A DNA stretch of 34,359 bases from Clostridia bacterium (lineage in GTDB: Bacteria; Bacillota; Clostridia; Christensenellales; UBA1242), in contig JAEDFU010000013.1 of NCBI GenBank assembly GCA_016297915.1, positions 1 through 34,359 of the forward strand, in the 5' to 3' direction. Made by a program: the position numbers and the translations under genes. Shown in pieces: positions 8,831 through 17,326 of the stretch. The number at the start of each line of letters is the position of its first letter. Position 1 is the stretch's first letter. Below the pieces are notes generated by a model. It searched no databases and was not told where the DNA came from. It saw nothing but the letters and a program-made list of their open reading frames with translations.

Positions 8831-9454
8831 TTGGATAATTTAGAAAAAGAAAATAATCTGCAAAAGCAAAATTTTTATATTTTTCTTGACTTTGACGGTG
8901 TTTTAAACGATATTGAAAACATGCCGTACTTGTGGAAGTTAGGTGGTTTTTTCGTGGATGATAAGGACAAAGAGACCTTTAACCCAGAGAGTATTGCTGC
9001 ACTCAATTATCTAATAGAAACTCTCAAGAGTGAGTATAATGTAAATCTTGTGTTGTCTACAACATGGCGTAGATGGTTCGAAAAAGCCAAATCTGTGCTC
9101 AAAAACAATGGCCTTGAGTATTGTGGTGAGATTGATAAGACCCCAAAAATGTTCCTAAAAAAGCGAGCATTTGAGATAATGTCTTATCTTCAAAGCAAAA
9201 ACGAGGACCATAATTTTGTGGTTATAGACGACAAATCCCATTTACCAAAGTACTTTAAAGACTCAAATAGTATCAAGACAAACATTGTCAACGGCTCACT
9301 AAATATGTCCAATATGCTCAATTATATTGATACATATTTTCCGCATTTGGCAAGCAAAAATCCTCTTAAGGATATATACGAATTTGAAAAAGCAAAATAC
9401 GAAAATGCAAGCAAAGATAGCATTACAGACGATTTTGAAAATAGCAAAAAGTAA
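8831..9454 (+). CDS. HAD-superfamily protein (HAD_SAK-like)
   Basis: This protein of about 207 residues carries the HAD nucleophile motif in FLDFDGVLN (Asp20 and Asp22 from the chosen start), a conserved LSTTWRRWF segment and VVIDDKSH for the metal-binding acidic motif. The pattern DFDGVLN plus STTWR matches HAD domains named after the Swiss Army Knife RNA-repair proteins. It is likely a cytoplasmic phosphatase or phosphotransferase; the substrate is unknown. The TTG at 8831 is preferred because GAGGT (8822-8826) precedes it. An in-frame TTG at 8813 lacks an SD. The C-terminal 30 residues are charged and probably disordered. Confidence 0.75.
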   Translation: MDNLEKENNLQKQNFYIFLDFDGVLNDIENMPYLWKLGGFFVDDKDKETFNPESIAALNYLIETLKSEYNVNLVLSTTWRRWFEKAKSVLKNNGLEYCGEIDKTPKMFLKKRAFEIMSYLQSKNEDHNFVVIDDKSHLPKYFKDSNSIKTNIVNGSLNMSNMLNYIDTYFPHLASKNPLKDIYEFEKAKYENASKDSITDDFENSKK

Positions 9455-9458
9455 ATAT

Positions 9459-9486
9459 ATAGATTGTAAAACCCTTTTACATCTAT
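9459..9486 (+). terminator. Possible weak terminator hairpin after the HAD gene
   Basis: ATAGATTGTAAAA and TTTTACATCTAT pair over 12 bp with one bulged T and a CCC loop. The hairpin starts 5 nt after the HAD stop codon. There is no good T-run, so termination would be weak. Confidence 0.4.
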
Positions 9487-9578
9487 TTACAATTAGTATT
9501 TGGAGATTATGCCTATAGCTTCCAAATATTTTTTGTATATTCACTATATAATTGTACGACCAAGTACACATAATAAAA

Positions 9579-9607
9579 TTGACAAATCTAGTCAAAAAAT
9601 GTATTAT
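9579..9607 (+). promoter_or_regulatory. Promoter and structured leader of the surface protein gene
   Basis: TTGACA (9579-9584), a 17-bp spacer and TATTAT (9602-9607). The transcript leader of about 100 nt can form two hairpins: TTGAATATA (9627-9635) with TATATTCAA (9652-9660), and AAAAAGTA (9663-9670) with TACTTTTT (9687-9694). The second ends 3 nt before the GGAGA ribosome site and could affect translation or act as an attenuator. Confidence 0.6.
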
Positions 9608-9712
9608 TTTGATTGAATTTGGATGTTTGAATATAGTGATTTTCAAAAAATTATATTCAATAAAAAAGTACAAATGCAAATTTGCTTACTTTTTCGTGGA
9701 GAAAAAAATCTT

Positions 9713-12700
9713 ATGAAAAAAACTCAATTTATACTACTTCTGATGTTGCTATTTGGTGTTATTTTGATTTTGCCTTACAAATACAGTCCTGTTTTGGCTG
9801 AGACACAAGTCATATCTAATACAACTCTAGACGGAACGGTCAACCAAGATATAGTAATAACAGACCCCCTAGATACGGCTATTCAAATTACTGGCAAAGT
9901 AACACTCAAAAACATTAATATTATTTGTAACGCCCCTGTTACAACATTAATATCTGTAGCCCCAAATAGTTATTTAATTTTGGACAATGTTACAATTACT
10001 ACAAACGAAAGTGTTACACAGGCAATCTTTAATCAAGGCAGAATTGAGATTAATAACACTCAGTTTCCTATTCTTAATTGCAAGTATAGCATTTACAATG
10101 ACTCAACATCTCAAAATGCAATTTTGCTAAAAAGTGTAGGGGTAAATCAGATAGCTTGTGTTTATCTAAATCAGGGAGCTTTATATGTAGGTGAAGAGAC
10201 ACACTTTGAAGATAGTTCATACATAAATGTTCAAGTAACTCAAAACTATAGTGATATCACAGACAAAATGATAGGTCTAGCTGTAGTCAAGTCATACAAA
10301 TCTTTTGCAGGATACTATCTAGACAACTTTAGACTAATCGGTGCTCCAGTTGAGAGTAGTATCAAAGTTACCACAGAGGATGCCCTATCTATATTCCAAA
10401 ACAACTATTATCTAGACTATGTAGGACTCATTGGAGATAATTTTGAAGACTATGAGACCTTTGACACTTACTATAAAGAGACCAATAATACTGAAACTAG
10501 TAAGGTAAGTACAGTCAATTCTGGAGACATAATAATAACAAAACTCAATGTTTGGCTAAGAGATAGTGAGTCAGAATATCAGACGAACGGGAAAGTTTAT
10601 GTGGCTGGCAAATTTGTAACCTCTAGACTATTTTTGAAGTATACAAACAATAATTCGTATTATGTTGACGCAAACACAATTAGTACATCATATCTAAACC
10701 ACTTGCTTATGGATAATTGCACAATGCTTGCTGGTAATCCAAAATTAAATGGCATTATATCCAAGACCGAACAGCTTGACGAGTATACAAACTATGTTGT
10801 CAAGGGTGCTAATGACAAAAAAATTACAATGCAAGTTTTTAACGAGGACGGTCAAGAGTTGGAGAGTAAGACTATCATAACATCCGCTCCACTCGATATA
10901 AATGGTGTAACATATTCCAGCCGTTGGATTGAATTTATACCTCTTAATGGTAAGACCATAGATAGCTTAAATGTTCCACTAGGAATAGATGTCAAGACAC
11001 TTGTCTCAAATCAAGAATTTGCACTAGTACAATTAGATATATCATCATCGGCTAGCGCTACATCAAATATCTCGTTTACACTCAAAAAAAGTGGGCCAAA
11101 GTACTTTGATGTAAATATTAATAAGACCGAATTTACATATTCACAACAAAATTACCTAAGCGATTTGGTGTTTTCGTATATCGACGAAAATAGCAAAACT
11201 GTAGTCCTTGCACCACAGGACTATAAGTTGATAGACGACAATGGAGACACAGTTGGTACTCTAAAAAATGCTGGAGAGTATACTATAGAGATTATTAGTA
11301 CAAATCCAAAAATTGTATTTACAAATAATACTAAGTCAGTCTTAATCAAACCAAAAGATATCTATGTAGAGTATTTGTATGAGTACGAATATGACGGCTC
11401 AGTCAAGTCGTGCGAGGTTAAATCAATTGCTGGGCTTATAGGTGATGACGGTGTTAATATTTCGTTTAGCAGTAGTGCAACACTACCTGGAACATATCCT
11501 CAAGCAATTACACTAGATAATTCAAATTACAAACTAGATAGCAGATCAAGTAGTGTTAGTCTTGTTATTAACAAAAAAGTGCTTGACCTAAGTTCGGTCA
11601 AGTTTACTAGTGCCTCGTATGTATATCAAAAGGGCGTAGTGCGAAGTCTAAGTATTACTGGCATGCCAGATATTTACAAAGATTTGGTGAATGTAATTTA
11701 TACAGGGAACAATCAAACCAATGTCAATCTTGATGCAAACGGTGTTGTCAGAGCATATTCGGTATCATGCTCATTTAAGCCTGCAGACGATAGTCTATAC
11801 ACACTTGCAAATGCAGGAACAAAGTATGCAAGTTTAACTATAACGAAAGCAGTTGTTGACATATACGAGTTTAGTTTTGACAACAAGACTGTAGTTTATG
11901 ACACAAACCCGCATACAATCAAAGTCCAAGGCGATATGCCAGAATATATCAAATCAATTGAATACATAACAACCAAAAACTCAAATAGAGTCGAAAACGA
12001 TGTCCAAACAAACGCAGGCACATACAATATTACAGCAGTCTTTTCGCTCAATGATTACAAGAATTATGTATTCAAAAATCGTGTGACTACAAGAAGTGCA
12101 ACTCTTACTATAGCGCAGTTTTATGTGTCTGAAGAGTTGGTATCTGATTCGATTGTATTTGATAATGATACCGTGGAGTTTGACGGAAATTATCACAGAC
12201 TAGAGTGTTATTCAAAAAGACCAGAAGTACTCAAGGTATCAACATATTATTCTGCACAATGCGATGTTGGTATTTACAATTGCGAAGCCAGAATTTATCT
12301 CAAAGATACCGTCAACTATTATTGGGACTACAACGGATTTGTGAGTATGACCAAAGTTCTCAAAATCACTAAGACCAATGCAAATTTAGATAATGTATGC
12401 TTGTCAGATTATACTCATGAGTATGACGGCAGAGAACATCATGTTACTTTGCAAAATGCAATTTCAGGTGCAGTTGTAAGTTATGAGTACTACTACCTAG
12501 GAGAACTTGTTAGTACAACAAATGTAACCGAGGCAGGTGAGTATCAAGTAAAAGTTACTATGGATATAGTCGACCATGAGTATTTCAGGGACGATACAGA
12601 GTACTACTATGCTACTCTTACAATCACTCCTAAGGTCATTGACCTAACCTCACTTGAGGTACTAGACTGCAAGGTTGTTTACAATGGCAAACCACATAAT

Positions 12701-14323
12701 GTTACAATCAAAAATGCTCCAACTGAGATAGAGTTCGAGTTGTCCAAGCAGGATTTGGTTGACTGTGGAGTATATGAGATAACAGTAGTGCCAAAGTATA
12801 ACGACCGCAACTTTCAGGTGATTGGTGACAAGCACCGCCATGCCACACTTACTATCACCAAGGCCGACTATGATATCTCCAAATTCAAATTCAAAGACAT
12901 CACTAAGCAGTATGACAAACAAGAGACGGAGGCCTTGGTTACTTTGAATAATAGAAATCTATCCGCAGGTACAACCTTGGATAGTGGACTAATTATCAAG
13001 GCTTACGAAAATAACAAACACACGCATGTAACAGGTAATGCATCAGGCTATCAGATTGCCAAAGTCTACTTTGATACAGCAAATCCAAACTATAATGTTC
13101 CAAATCCAATGACTTGCAAAATCAAGATTACACCTCTCAAAGTAACTGTCAAACTTGTCCAAACCCAGTTTGACTATACAGGCAATGAGATTGTAGTCCA
13201 AGCCATTGTTCCAAACGACGACGGCAGTCAAATTTTGCAGGGTGATACTATTAATGTAATTCTATCTAACAACAATAATGTCAATGCAGGCAGATACATA
13301 ACATATCTTAGCCTAGACAATCCGGACTACGAGAGCAAGACATCATCACTTACTTATTATATAAATCCTGTGGCTGTGGATATGTCTGATGTGTCTTTTG
13401 ACGATGTAGTAGCGACATACGACGGTCATGAGCATCTGCCAACTTTCAAGGGTAACTTGCCAACAGGGATTTTGCCTACAATGGTTGCAAGTAAGATGAT
13501 AAATGCTGGAACTTATACATGCTTTATCGAGTTCAAAAACCACAATTCAAATTACATCACTCCCGAAAAACTAACTTGTACTGTGACTATTCTCAAAAAA
13601 CCAATCCTTATAGATTTTAGTGGTTGCTCCGGCCTAGTTGAGGACGGTTTACGCAAAAATATTGGCGTTAGCTTTATAGGACTAATAGAGGATAAGTTTG
13701 ATGACTATCAAGTTGCTTATAGCGATACTCCAATTAAGAGCGGTGTTTATACCATAACAGTTTCGCTTAATCAAAACTGTAACTATACTCTTCTTAATTC
13801 AAATGTTTTGGAGTTTGAGATACTAACTAGTATCAAGTCTTATGTAGACAAAGATTTTGAGATTAAAATTAAAGGCGAGGGATTTTCCCACGAGTCAAAT
13901 ATCCAAGTTGATGATTTAAACAAAAGTTATGTTCAAGGTGTACTCGACTCAATGGGAGTCAACACCAAGGACTACGATGCATTCAAGCTTGGTGTCAAGG
14001 GGGATACCTCCAAACAAGAAATATCTGTTAGCTACAAAGTCCACAATCGCACCCTCAACTCCAAGTACATAAGGATTTTTAGGTCAAATAGCGATAGCCT
14101 ACAAGAGATTGACTTCCAAGCAGTTAACAATACACTCAAGTTCTCTGCAAATGTCGACGATAGCATTGTTATCGTTTACGAAAAGGATAATATCGAGACC
14201 AATGTCCCAATCATTATAGCAATAACAATCCTCTCATTATTCTCGATAACATCTATCTTGTATTTGGTGGTTGTATTCCAAAAACGCAAAAAAACCGTCA
14301 CCAAATTTATAGACAAAAAGTAG
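9713..14323 (+). CDS. Large cell-surface protein with tandem MBG/YDG-like repeats
   Basis: This 1536-residue exported protein has an N-terminal signal peptide (MKKTQFILLLMLLFGVILIL..., cleavage after about residue 29). A beta-helix-like or Ig-like region extends to about residue 460. About eleven degenerate modules of 75-95 residues follow. Each has a Y(D/N)G..H core, an AGxY turn and a closing ATLTITK-type strand, as in MBG and YDG surface repeats. A C-terminal membrane helix (VPIIIAITILSLFSITSILY) and a KRKK stop-transfer tail anchor it. There is no LPxTG motif. The start at 9713 was chosen for its GGAGA and signal peptide; an in-frame ATG at 9623 would add 30 residues with no signal character. 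Adhesion is a plausible but unproved role. Confidence 0.85.
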   Translation: MKKTQFILLLMLLFGVILILPYKYSPVLAETQVISNTTLDGTVNQDIVITDPLDTAIQITGKVTLKNINIICNAPVTTLISVAPNSYLILDNVTITTNESVTQAIFNQGRIEINNTQFPILNCKYSIYNDSTSQNAILLKSVGVNQIACVYLNQGALYVGEETHFEDSSYINVQVTQNYSDITDKMIGLAVVKSYKSFAGYYLDNFRLIGAPVESSIKVTTEDALSIFQNNYYLDYVGLIGDNFEDYETFDTYYKETNNTETSKVSTVNSGDIIITKLNVWLRDSESEYQTNGKVYVAGKFVTSRLFLKYTNNNSYYVDANTISTSYLNHLLMDNCTMLAGNPKLNGIISKTEQLDEYTNYVVKGANDKKITMQVFNEDGQELESKTIITSAPLDINGVTYSSRWIEFIPLNGKTIDSLNVPLGIDVKTLVSNQEFALVQLDISSSASATSNISFTLKKSGPKYFDVNINKTEFTYSQQNYLSDLVFSYIDENSKTVVLAPQDYKLIDDNGDTVGTLKNAGEYTIEIISTNPKIVFTNNTKSVLIKPKDIYVEYLYEYEYDGSVKSCEVKSIAGLIGDDGVNISFSSSATLPGTYPQAITLDNSNYKLDSRSSSVSLVINKKVLDLSSVKFTSASYVYQKGVVRSLSITGMPDIYKDLVNVIYTGNNQTNVNLDANGVVRAYSVSCSFKPADDSLYTLANAGTKYASLTITKAVVDIYEFSFDNKTVVYDTNPHTIKVQGDMPEYIKSIEYITTKNSNRVENDVQTNAGTYNITAVFSLNDYKNYVFKNRVTTRSATLTIAQFYVSEELVSDSIVFDNDTVEFDGNYHRLECYSKRPEVLKVSTYYSAQCDVGIYNCEARIYLKDTVNYYWDYNGFVSMTKVLKITKTNANLDNVCLSDYTHEYDGREHHVTLQNAISGAVVSYEYYYLGELVSTTNVTEAGEYQVKVTMDIVDHEYFRDDTEYYYATLTITPKVIDLTSLEVLDCKVVYNGKPHNVTIKNAPTEIEFELSKQDLVDCGVYEITVVPKYNDRNFQVIGDKHRHATLTITKADYDISKFKFKDITKQYDKQETEALVTLNNRNLSAGTTLDSGLIIKAYENNKHTHVTGNASGYQIAKVYFDTANPNYNVPNPMTCKIKITPLKVTVKLVQTQFDYTGNEIVVQAIVPNDDGSQILQGDTINVILSNNNNVNAGRYITYLSLDNPDYESKTSSLTYYINPVAVDMSDVSFDDVVATYDGHEHLPTFKGNLPTGILPTMVASKMINAGTYTCFIEFKNHNSNYITPEKLTCTVTILKKPILIDFSGCSGLVEDGLRKNIGVSFIGLIEDKFDDYQVAYSDTPIKSGVYTITVSLNQNCNYTLLNSNVLEFEILTSIKSYVDKDFEIKIKGEGFSHESNIQVDDLNKSYVQGVLDSMGVNTKDYDAFKLGVKGDTSKQEISVSYKVHNRTLNSKYIRIFRSNSDSLQEIDFQAVNNTLKFSANVDDSIVIVYEKDNIETNVPIIIAITILSLFSITSILYLVVVFQKRKKTVTKFIDKK

Positions 14324-14386
14324 TTTTTTCAAAATCATCGGTTACTGGCAAAGTCTAAAAATAAAAAATCAAGAGAATTAAATAGC

Positions 14387-14424
14387 AAAAAAGTTTGCAA
14401 AATTATATCTGCAAACTTTTTTTT
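14387..14424 (+). terminator. Intrinsic terminator of the surface protein gene
   Basis: AAAAAAGTTTGCA and TGCAAACTTTTTTTT form a perfect stem of about 13 bp with an AAATTATATC loop and a T-run. The A-tract on the other side makes it usable also for the convergent degV transcript. Confidence 0.9.
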
Positions 14425-14481
14425 GATATACCAAAATATTGATTTAATGAAAAAATATTTAGTGTTTGTCTTTTTGATTTA

Positions 14482-15348
14482 TTAATCGGTTATCTCTGGT
14501 TCTTTGCCGTCATTATAGTATATAATGCCAAGCGTATTTGGACCACAATGAGTAGAAACTGTACATCCAGCAATAGTCTCTTGAACTTTTTTGAAAGTTG
14601 CTTTTTCTTTGAGAGTCTTGCGAGTAATCTCTAGCATCTCGTCCGTAGCACTACTGTATGTTATAAAGCACATTGTTGGGTCTGGATTGTTGTATTCCGC
14701 AAGAGTCTCGATAACATATTTGTCTAGCACTTTGTTGAGCTTGCCAATATACTTTCTGTTGACCATCATTCTGCCATTTTTGACAACGATACAAGGCTTG
14801 ATATTAAGTAGATTTGCACCTAGCAAAGATAGTGCAGAACAACGACCGCCCTTGTGCAAATAAGTAAGTTTGTCCACAACAAAACTTATTTGAACTGCCG
14901 ATCTACGCTTTTCGATAAGCTCTACAGCTTTTTTGATATCCACATCCCTGTCTCTAAGAGAACATGCATACATTACTTGCAAGCCAATTCCGCTAGATAG
15001 TGACAAACTATCTATAACATAAACATTGTCAAATTTTTTGGCTGCAGTTATTGCATTGTTGTAAGTCGAACTAATTAGGCTAGAGATACAAATATGTATA
15101 ATTCCGTCACAGTCCTTGAGTTGTTCCTCAAAAAATTCCGAGTATTCTAGCTCGTTTAGAGCGGATGTTTTAGGCAACTTTTGACAAGTAGCAAGATATT
15201 CAAATAATTGAGAGTTAGTAATTGTCTTGCCGTCATAATAATCTTCGTCACCAATTGTTATTCTAAAAGGAATTACAGGAACTCCTAATTTTTTGTACAT
15301 ATCATCATTTAAGTCAGCACTGCTCTCGCATGTTATTTTGTATTTCAT
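14482..15348 (-). CDS. DegV-family fatty-acid-binding protein
   Basis: This 288-residue cytoplasmic protein is of the DegV/FakB family. Members bind a long-chain fatty acid and hand it to the FakA kinase for incorporation into phospholipid. Typical segments are the N-terminal TCESSADL, the IPFRITIGDEDYYDG strand, PKTSALN, CISSLISSTYNNA, the LHKGGRCSALS loop and the C-terminal CTVSTHCGPNTLGI with the His-Gly-Pro motif. The length fits the family. The ATG at 15348 was chosen because GGAG lies 6 nt upstream; an upstream in-frame TTG is part of that SD. No fakA is adjacent. The gene is divergent from radC. Confidence 0.92.
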   Translation of the reverse strand: MKYKITCESSADLNDDMYKKLGVPVIPFRITIGDEDYYDGKTITNSQLFEYLATCQKLPKTSALNELEYSEFFEEQLKDCDGIIHICISSLISSTYNNAITAAKKFDNVYVIDSLSLSSGIGLQVMYACSLRDRDVDIKKAVELIEKRRSAVQISFVVDKLTYLHKGGRCSALSLLGANLLNIKPCIVVKNGRMMVNRKYIGKLNKVLDKYVIETLAEYNNPDPTMCFITYSSATDEMLEITRKTLKEKATFKKVQETIAGCTVSTHCGPNTLGIIYYNDGKEPEITD

Positions 15349-15493
15349 AGTAATCTCCAAATATTGTATTTGTTTCCTTATTATATCAACAATTATAGTT
15401 TTCAGTCAAATAAATGCAACAATTATTACTTGCAAAAATATCGCAAAAGATGTAAACTATCGTAGAAGTATTTAAAAAAGGTCAAAACTTTTA

Positions 15494-16264
15494 ATGGACG
15501 AACAAAAGCATCTGCATTATGGTCATCGAGCAAGACTACGAGAAAGAGTCAAAAAAGAGGGCATAGAGAATTTTCAGGATTATCAAGTTTTGGAATATGT
15601 CCTATCTTTTGTTTTGCCTTACAAAGACACCAATCCTACTGCACATATGCTTATAAACAAATTTGGTTCTTTTGACAAAGTGTTGGAGGCTAATATCGAG
15701 GACATTGCCTCAGTCAAAGGCATGGGCGAAGTATCAGCAAGTTTTTTGGCGACACTAAGACTAATATTTAGTTTTTACCAAAAACAAAAGAATAACTGTA
15801 TAGACTTTATCTCCAACACCCAAGAGACTTTTGACTACGCCAAAAATCTTTTTGCAGGCAAACGCAAGGAAGAGATTTATGTAATAAGTCTGCTTGCATC
15901 CAACAAGATTGCAGGTGTAGACAAAATAGCTGAGGGAACGATTAATCAGGCAAATTGTAGCATAAGAGCAATCACTGATATTATGGCATCCAGAAAGGTT
16001 GCAAATATAATACTTTTGCACAATCATCCTGAGGGTGTAGCCCAGCCGTCTGGCGAAGACGACAAAATAACCAAAGCGTTGGTTTATGCACTTGCAATCT
16101 CTGGCAGTCATTTGACCGACCACATGATAATAGCAGGTGACGAGTTTTATAGTTACAAGATGAAAAATAAGATTGTCGAATATTCCAATGAAGTAAGCAA
16201 TATCATAGGGCTATCTCATGTTAAGTCTAAGCCCGAAGCGAGGTACGACATTGGTCAAGAATGA
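15494..16264 (+). CDS. radC: RadC-family JAB/MPN-domain protein
   Basis: This 256-residue protein has an N-terminal helix-hairpin-helix-like region (about 30-92, including VKGMGEVSASF) and a C-terminal JAB1/MPN domain (about 107-230). The JAMM metal site is visible as HNHPEGVAQPSGEDD at 176-190, with Glu126 as the likely upstream acid. RadC is widely conserved, but its old role in DNA repair is disputed. JAB domains are often metal-dependent peptidases; the substrate here is unknown. The spacing from AAAGG to the ATG is long. The 3' end overlaps the RNHCP gene. Confidence 0.93.
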   Translation: MDEQKHLHYGHRARLRERVKKEGIENFQDYQVLEYVLSFVLPYKDTNPTAHMLINKFGSFDKVLEANIEDIASVKGMGEVSASFLATLRLIFSFYQKQKNNCIDFISNTQETFDYAKNLFAGKRKEEIYVISLLASNKIAGVDKIAEGTINQANCSIRAITDIMASRKVANIILLHNHPEGVAQPSGEDDKITKALVYALAISGSHLTDHMIIAGDEFYSYKMKNKIVEYSNEVSNIIGLSHVKSKPEARYDIGQE

Positions 16265-16565
16265 TAATGGTTTTGTATGCGCCAATTGTGGCAAACAAGT
16301 CGAAAAACTAGGCATCACATCTCGAAATCATTGCCCATATTGTCTGCACTCTCTCCATGTAGATATTATCCCGGGAGATAGGGCAAATACATGCAAGGGC
16401 TTGCTTGTTCCAATAGCAATTGAGAATAATCCCAAAAAAGGCTATGTCATAGTCTTTAGATGCCAAAAGTGTGGAAGTATTGTCAAAAACAAATCAGCTC
16501 CAGATGATGACTTTGACAAACTCCTTGAAATATCCAAGTTTAATGCCACAGGTAGAAAATCTTAA
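16251..16565 (+). CDS. RNHCP-domain zinc-ribbon protein
   Basis: This protein of about 104 residues shows the RNHCP family signature: CANCG (Cys10 and Cys13), SRNHCPYCLHSLHVD, PGDR..TCKG and a second CQKCG knuckle near 70-73. It is probably a small zinc- and nucleic-acid-binding protein, but the family has no firm function. The TTG at 16251 is preferred because GAGG (16240-16243) sits 7 nt upstream, giving a 14-nt overlap with radC. An ATG at 16218 is possible and would add 11 residues. It is translationally coupled to radC. Confidence 0.8.
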   Translation: MVKNDNGFVCANCGKQVEKLGITSRNHCPYCLHSLHVDIIPGDRANTCKGLLVPIAIENNPKKGYVIVFRCQKCGSIVKNKSAPDDDFDKLLEISKFNATGRKS

Positions 16566-16861
16566 GCGAAATACTTAATGTTTTGTGGTGTTTGATATTC
16601 TTTGCACCTGGGCTAATACTTATCGTCAACATAATTGTAATCATAAATCTAATTGCCAGTTGGTTGCTCTGGGTGATGCTAATCCAAAACAAAATACTAC
16701 TTACTAATATATCTTCTATCCAATTTGGCTCTCCATTGCCACCACTCTCAACATTCGCCTTTGGGTATTGAACTAAGAAATTTTTCTATCAAATTTTTGG
16801 ATATTGCTTGAAAAAGCAACCATACAACACAAGTATCGTTGCTAAACTACTTACAAAAATG
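16566..16861. other. Gene-free stretch between RNHCP gene and terminator
   Basis: No gene with a ribosome site is seen. A 62-codon hydrophobic reading frame from GTG 16583 to 16771 has no SD and could be chance. The stretch ends in the bidirectional terminator at 16862-16894. Confidence 0.4.
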
Positions 16862-16894
16862 AAAAAAAGTCACGGATTTTTCCGTGGCTTTTTT
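16862..16894. terminator. Bidirectional intrinsic terminator
   Basis: AGTCACGGA pairs with TCCGTGGCT (one G-T pair) around a TTTT loop, flanked by A7 and T6. It separates the plus-strand radC/RNHCP unit from the minus-strand small membrane protein gene, whose stop codon is 3 nt away. Confidence 0.9.
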
Positions 16895-16896
16895 GA

Positions 16897-17088
16897 TTAT
16901 TTGCTTTCTTCGTTTGTTTTTCCGCTAGAACTTTCTTGTTGCTTGTTGTCCAAATCCTTCAAGGATTCTTCGTACTTTTGGTCCTGTTTATTAATTAGGT
17001 AGTTTTCGTATGCAAATGACCCAGCAAGAAAAAGTACAATAAAACAAATCATTATTGTTATCAAAACATTAATTTTTTTCTTAGTCAT
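16897..17088 (-). CDS. Small single-pass membrane protein
   Basis: This 63-residue protein starts MTKKKINV, has one transmembrane helix (about 6-26, VLITIMICFIVLFLAGSFAY) and ends in a charged, Gln/Ser/Glu-rich tail (about 30-63) that is probably helical then disordered. The ATG at 17088 has a perfect AGGAG 7 nt upstream; an in-frame upstream start at 17118 has none. No family is recognised. The gene is monocistronic, with a terminator directly after the stop. Confidence 0.7.
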   Translation of the reverse strand: MTKKKINVLITIMICFIVLFLAGSFAYENYLINKQDQKYEESLKDLDNKQQESSSGKTNEESK

Positions 17089-17326
17089 AAGCTTTCTCCT
17101 TTTTACCTTCTTGCACAAATATTTTTGTTATATACATTTTACAACGAATTATGTCTATTGTCAATATGCTTTGGCAATATTTTGTTCAAATTAATTTGAC
17201 AAGTGGCAACCAAAGTTCTTAAAATATATCTAAATATTCAATTCGCCCTATTTTTAGTTTGAATCAAACATCCACAAAATATTTGTACTAGGGCAGGAAT
17301 TACTAAGTCAAAAAAAGGGAGACTAT

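Noticed and set aside
16583..16771. Hydrophobic 62-codon reading frame
   Set aside because: GTG start without SD, and no family resemblance; AT-rich DNA easily gives hydrophobic frames.
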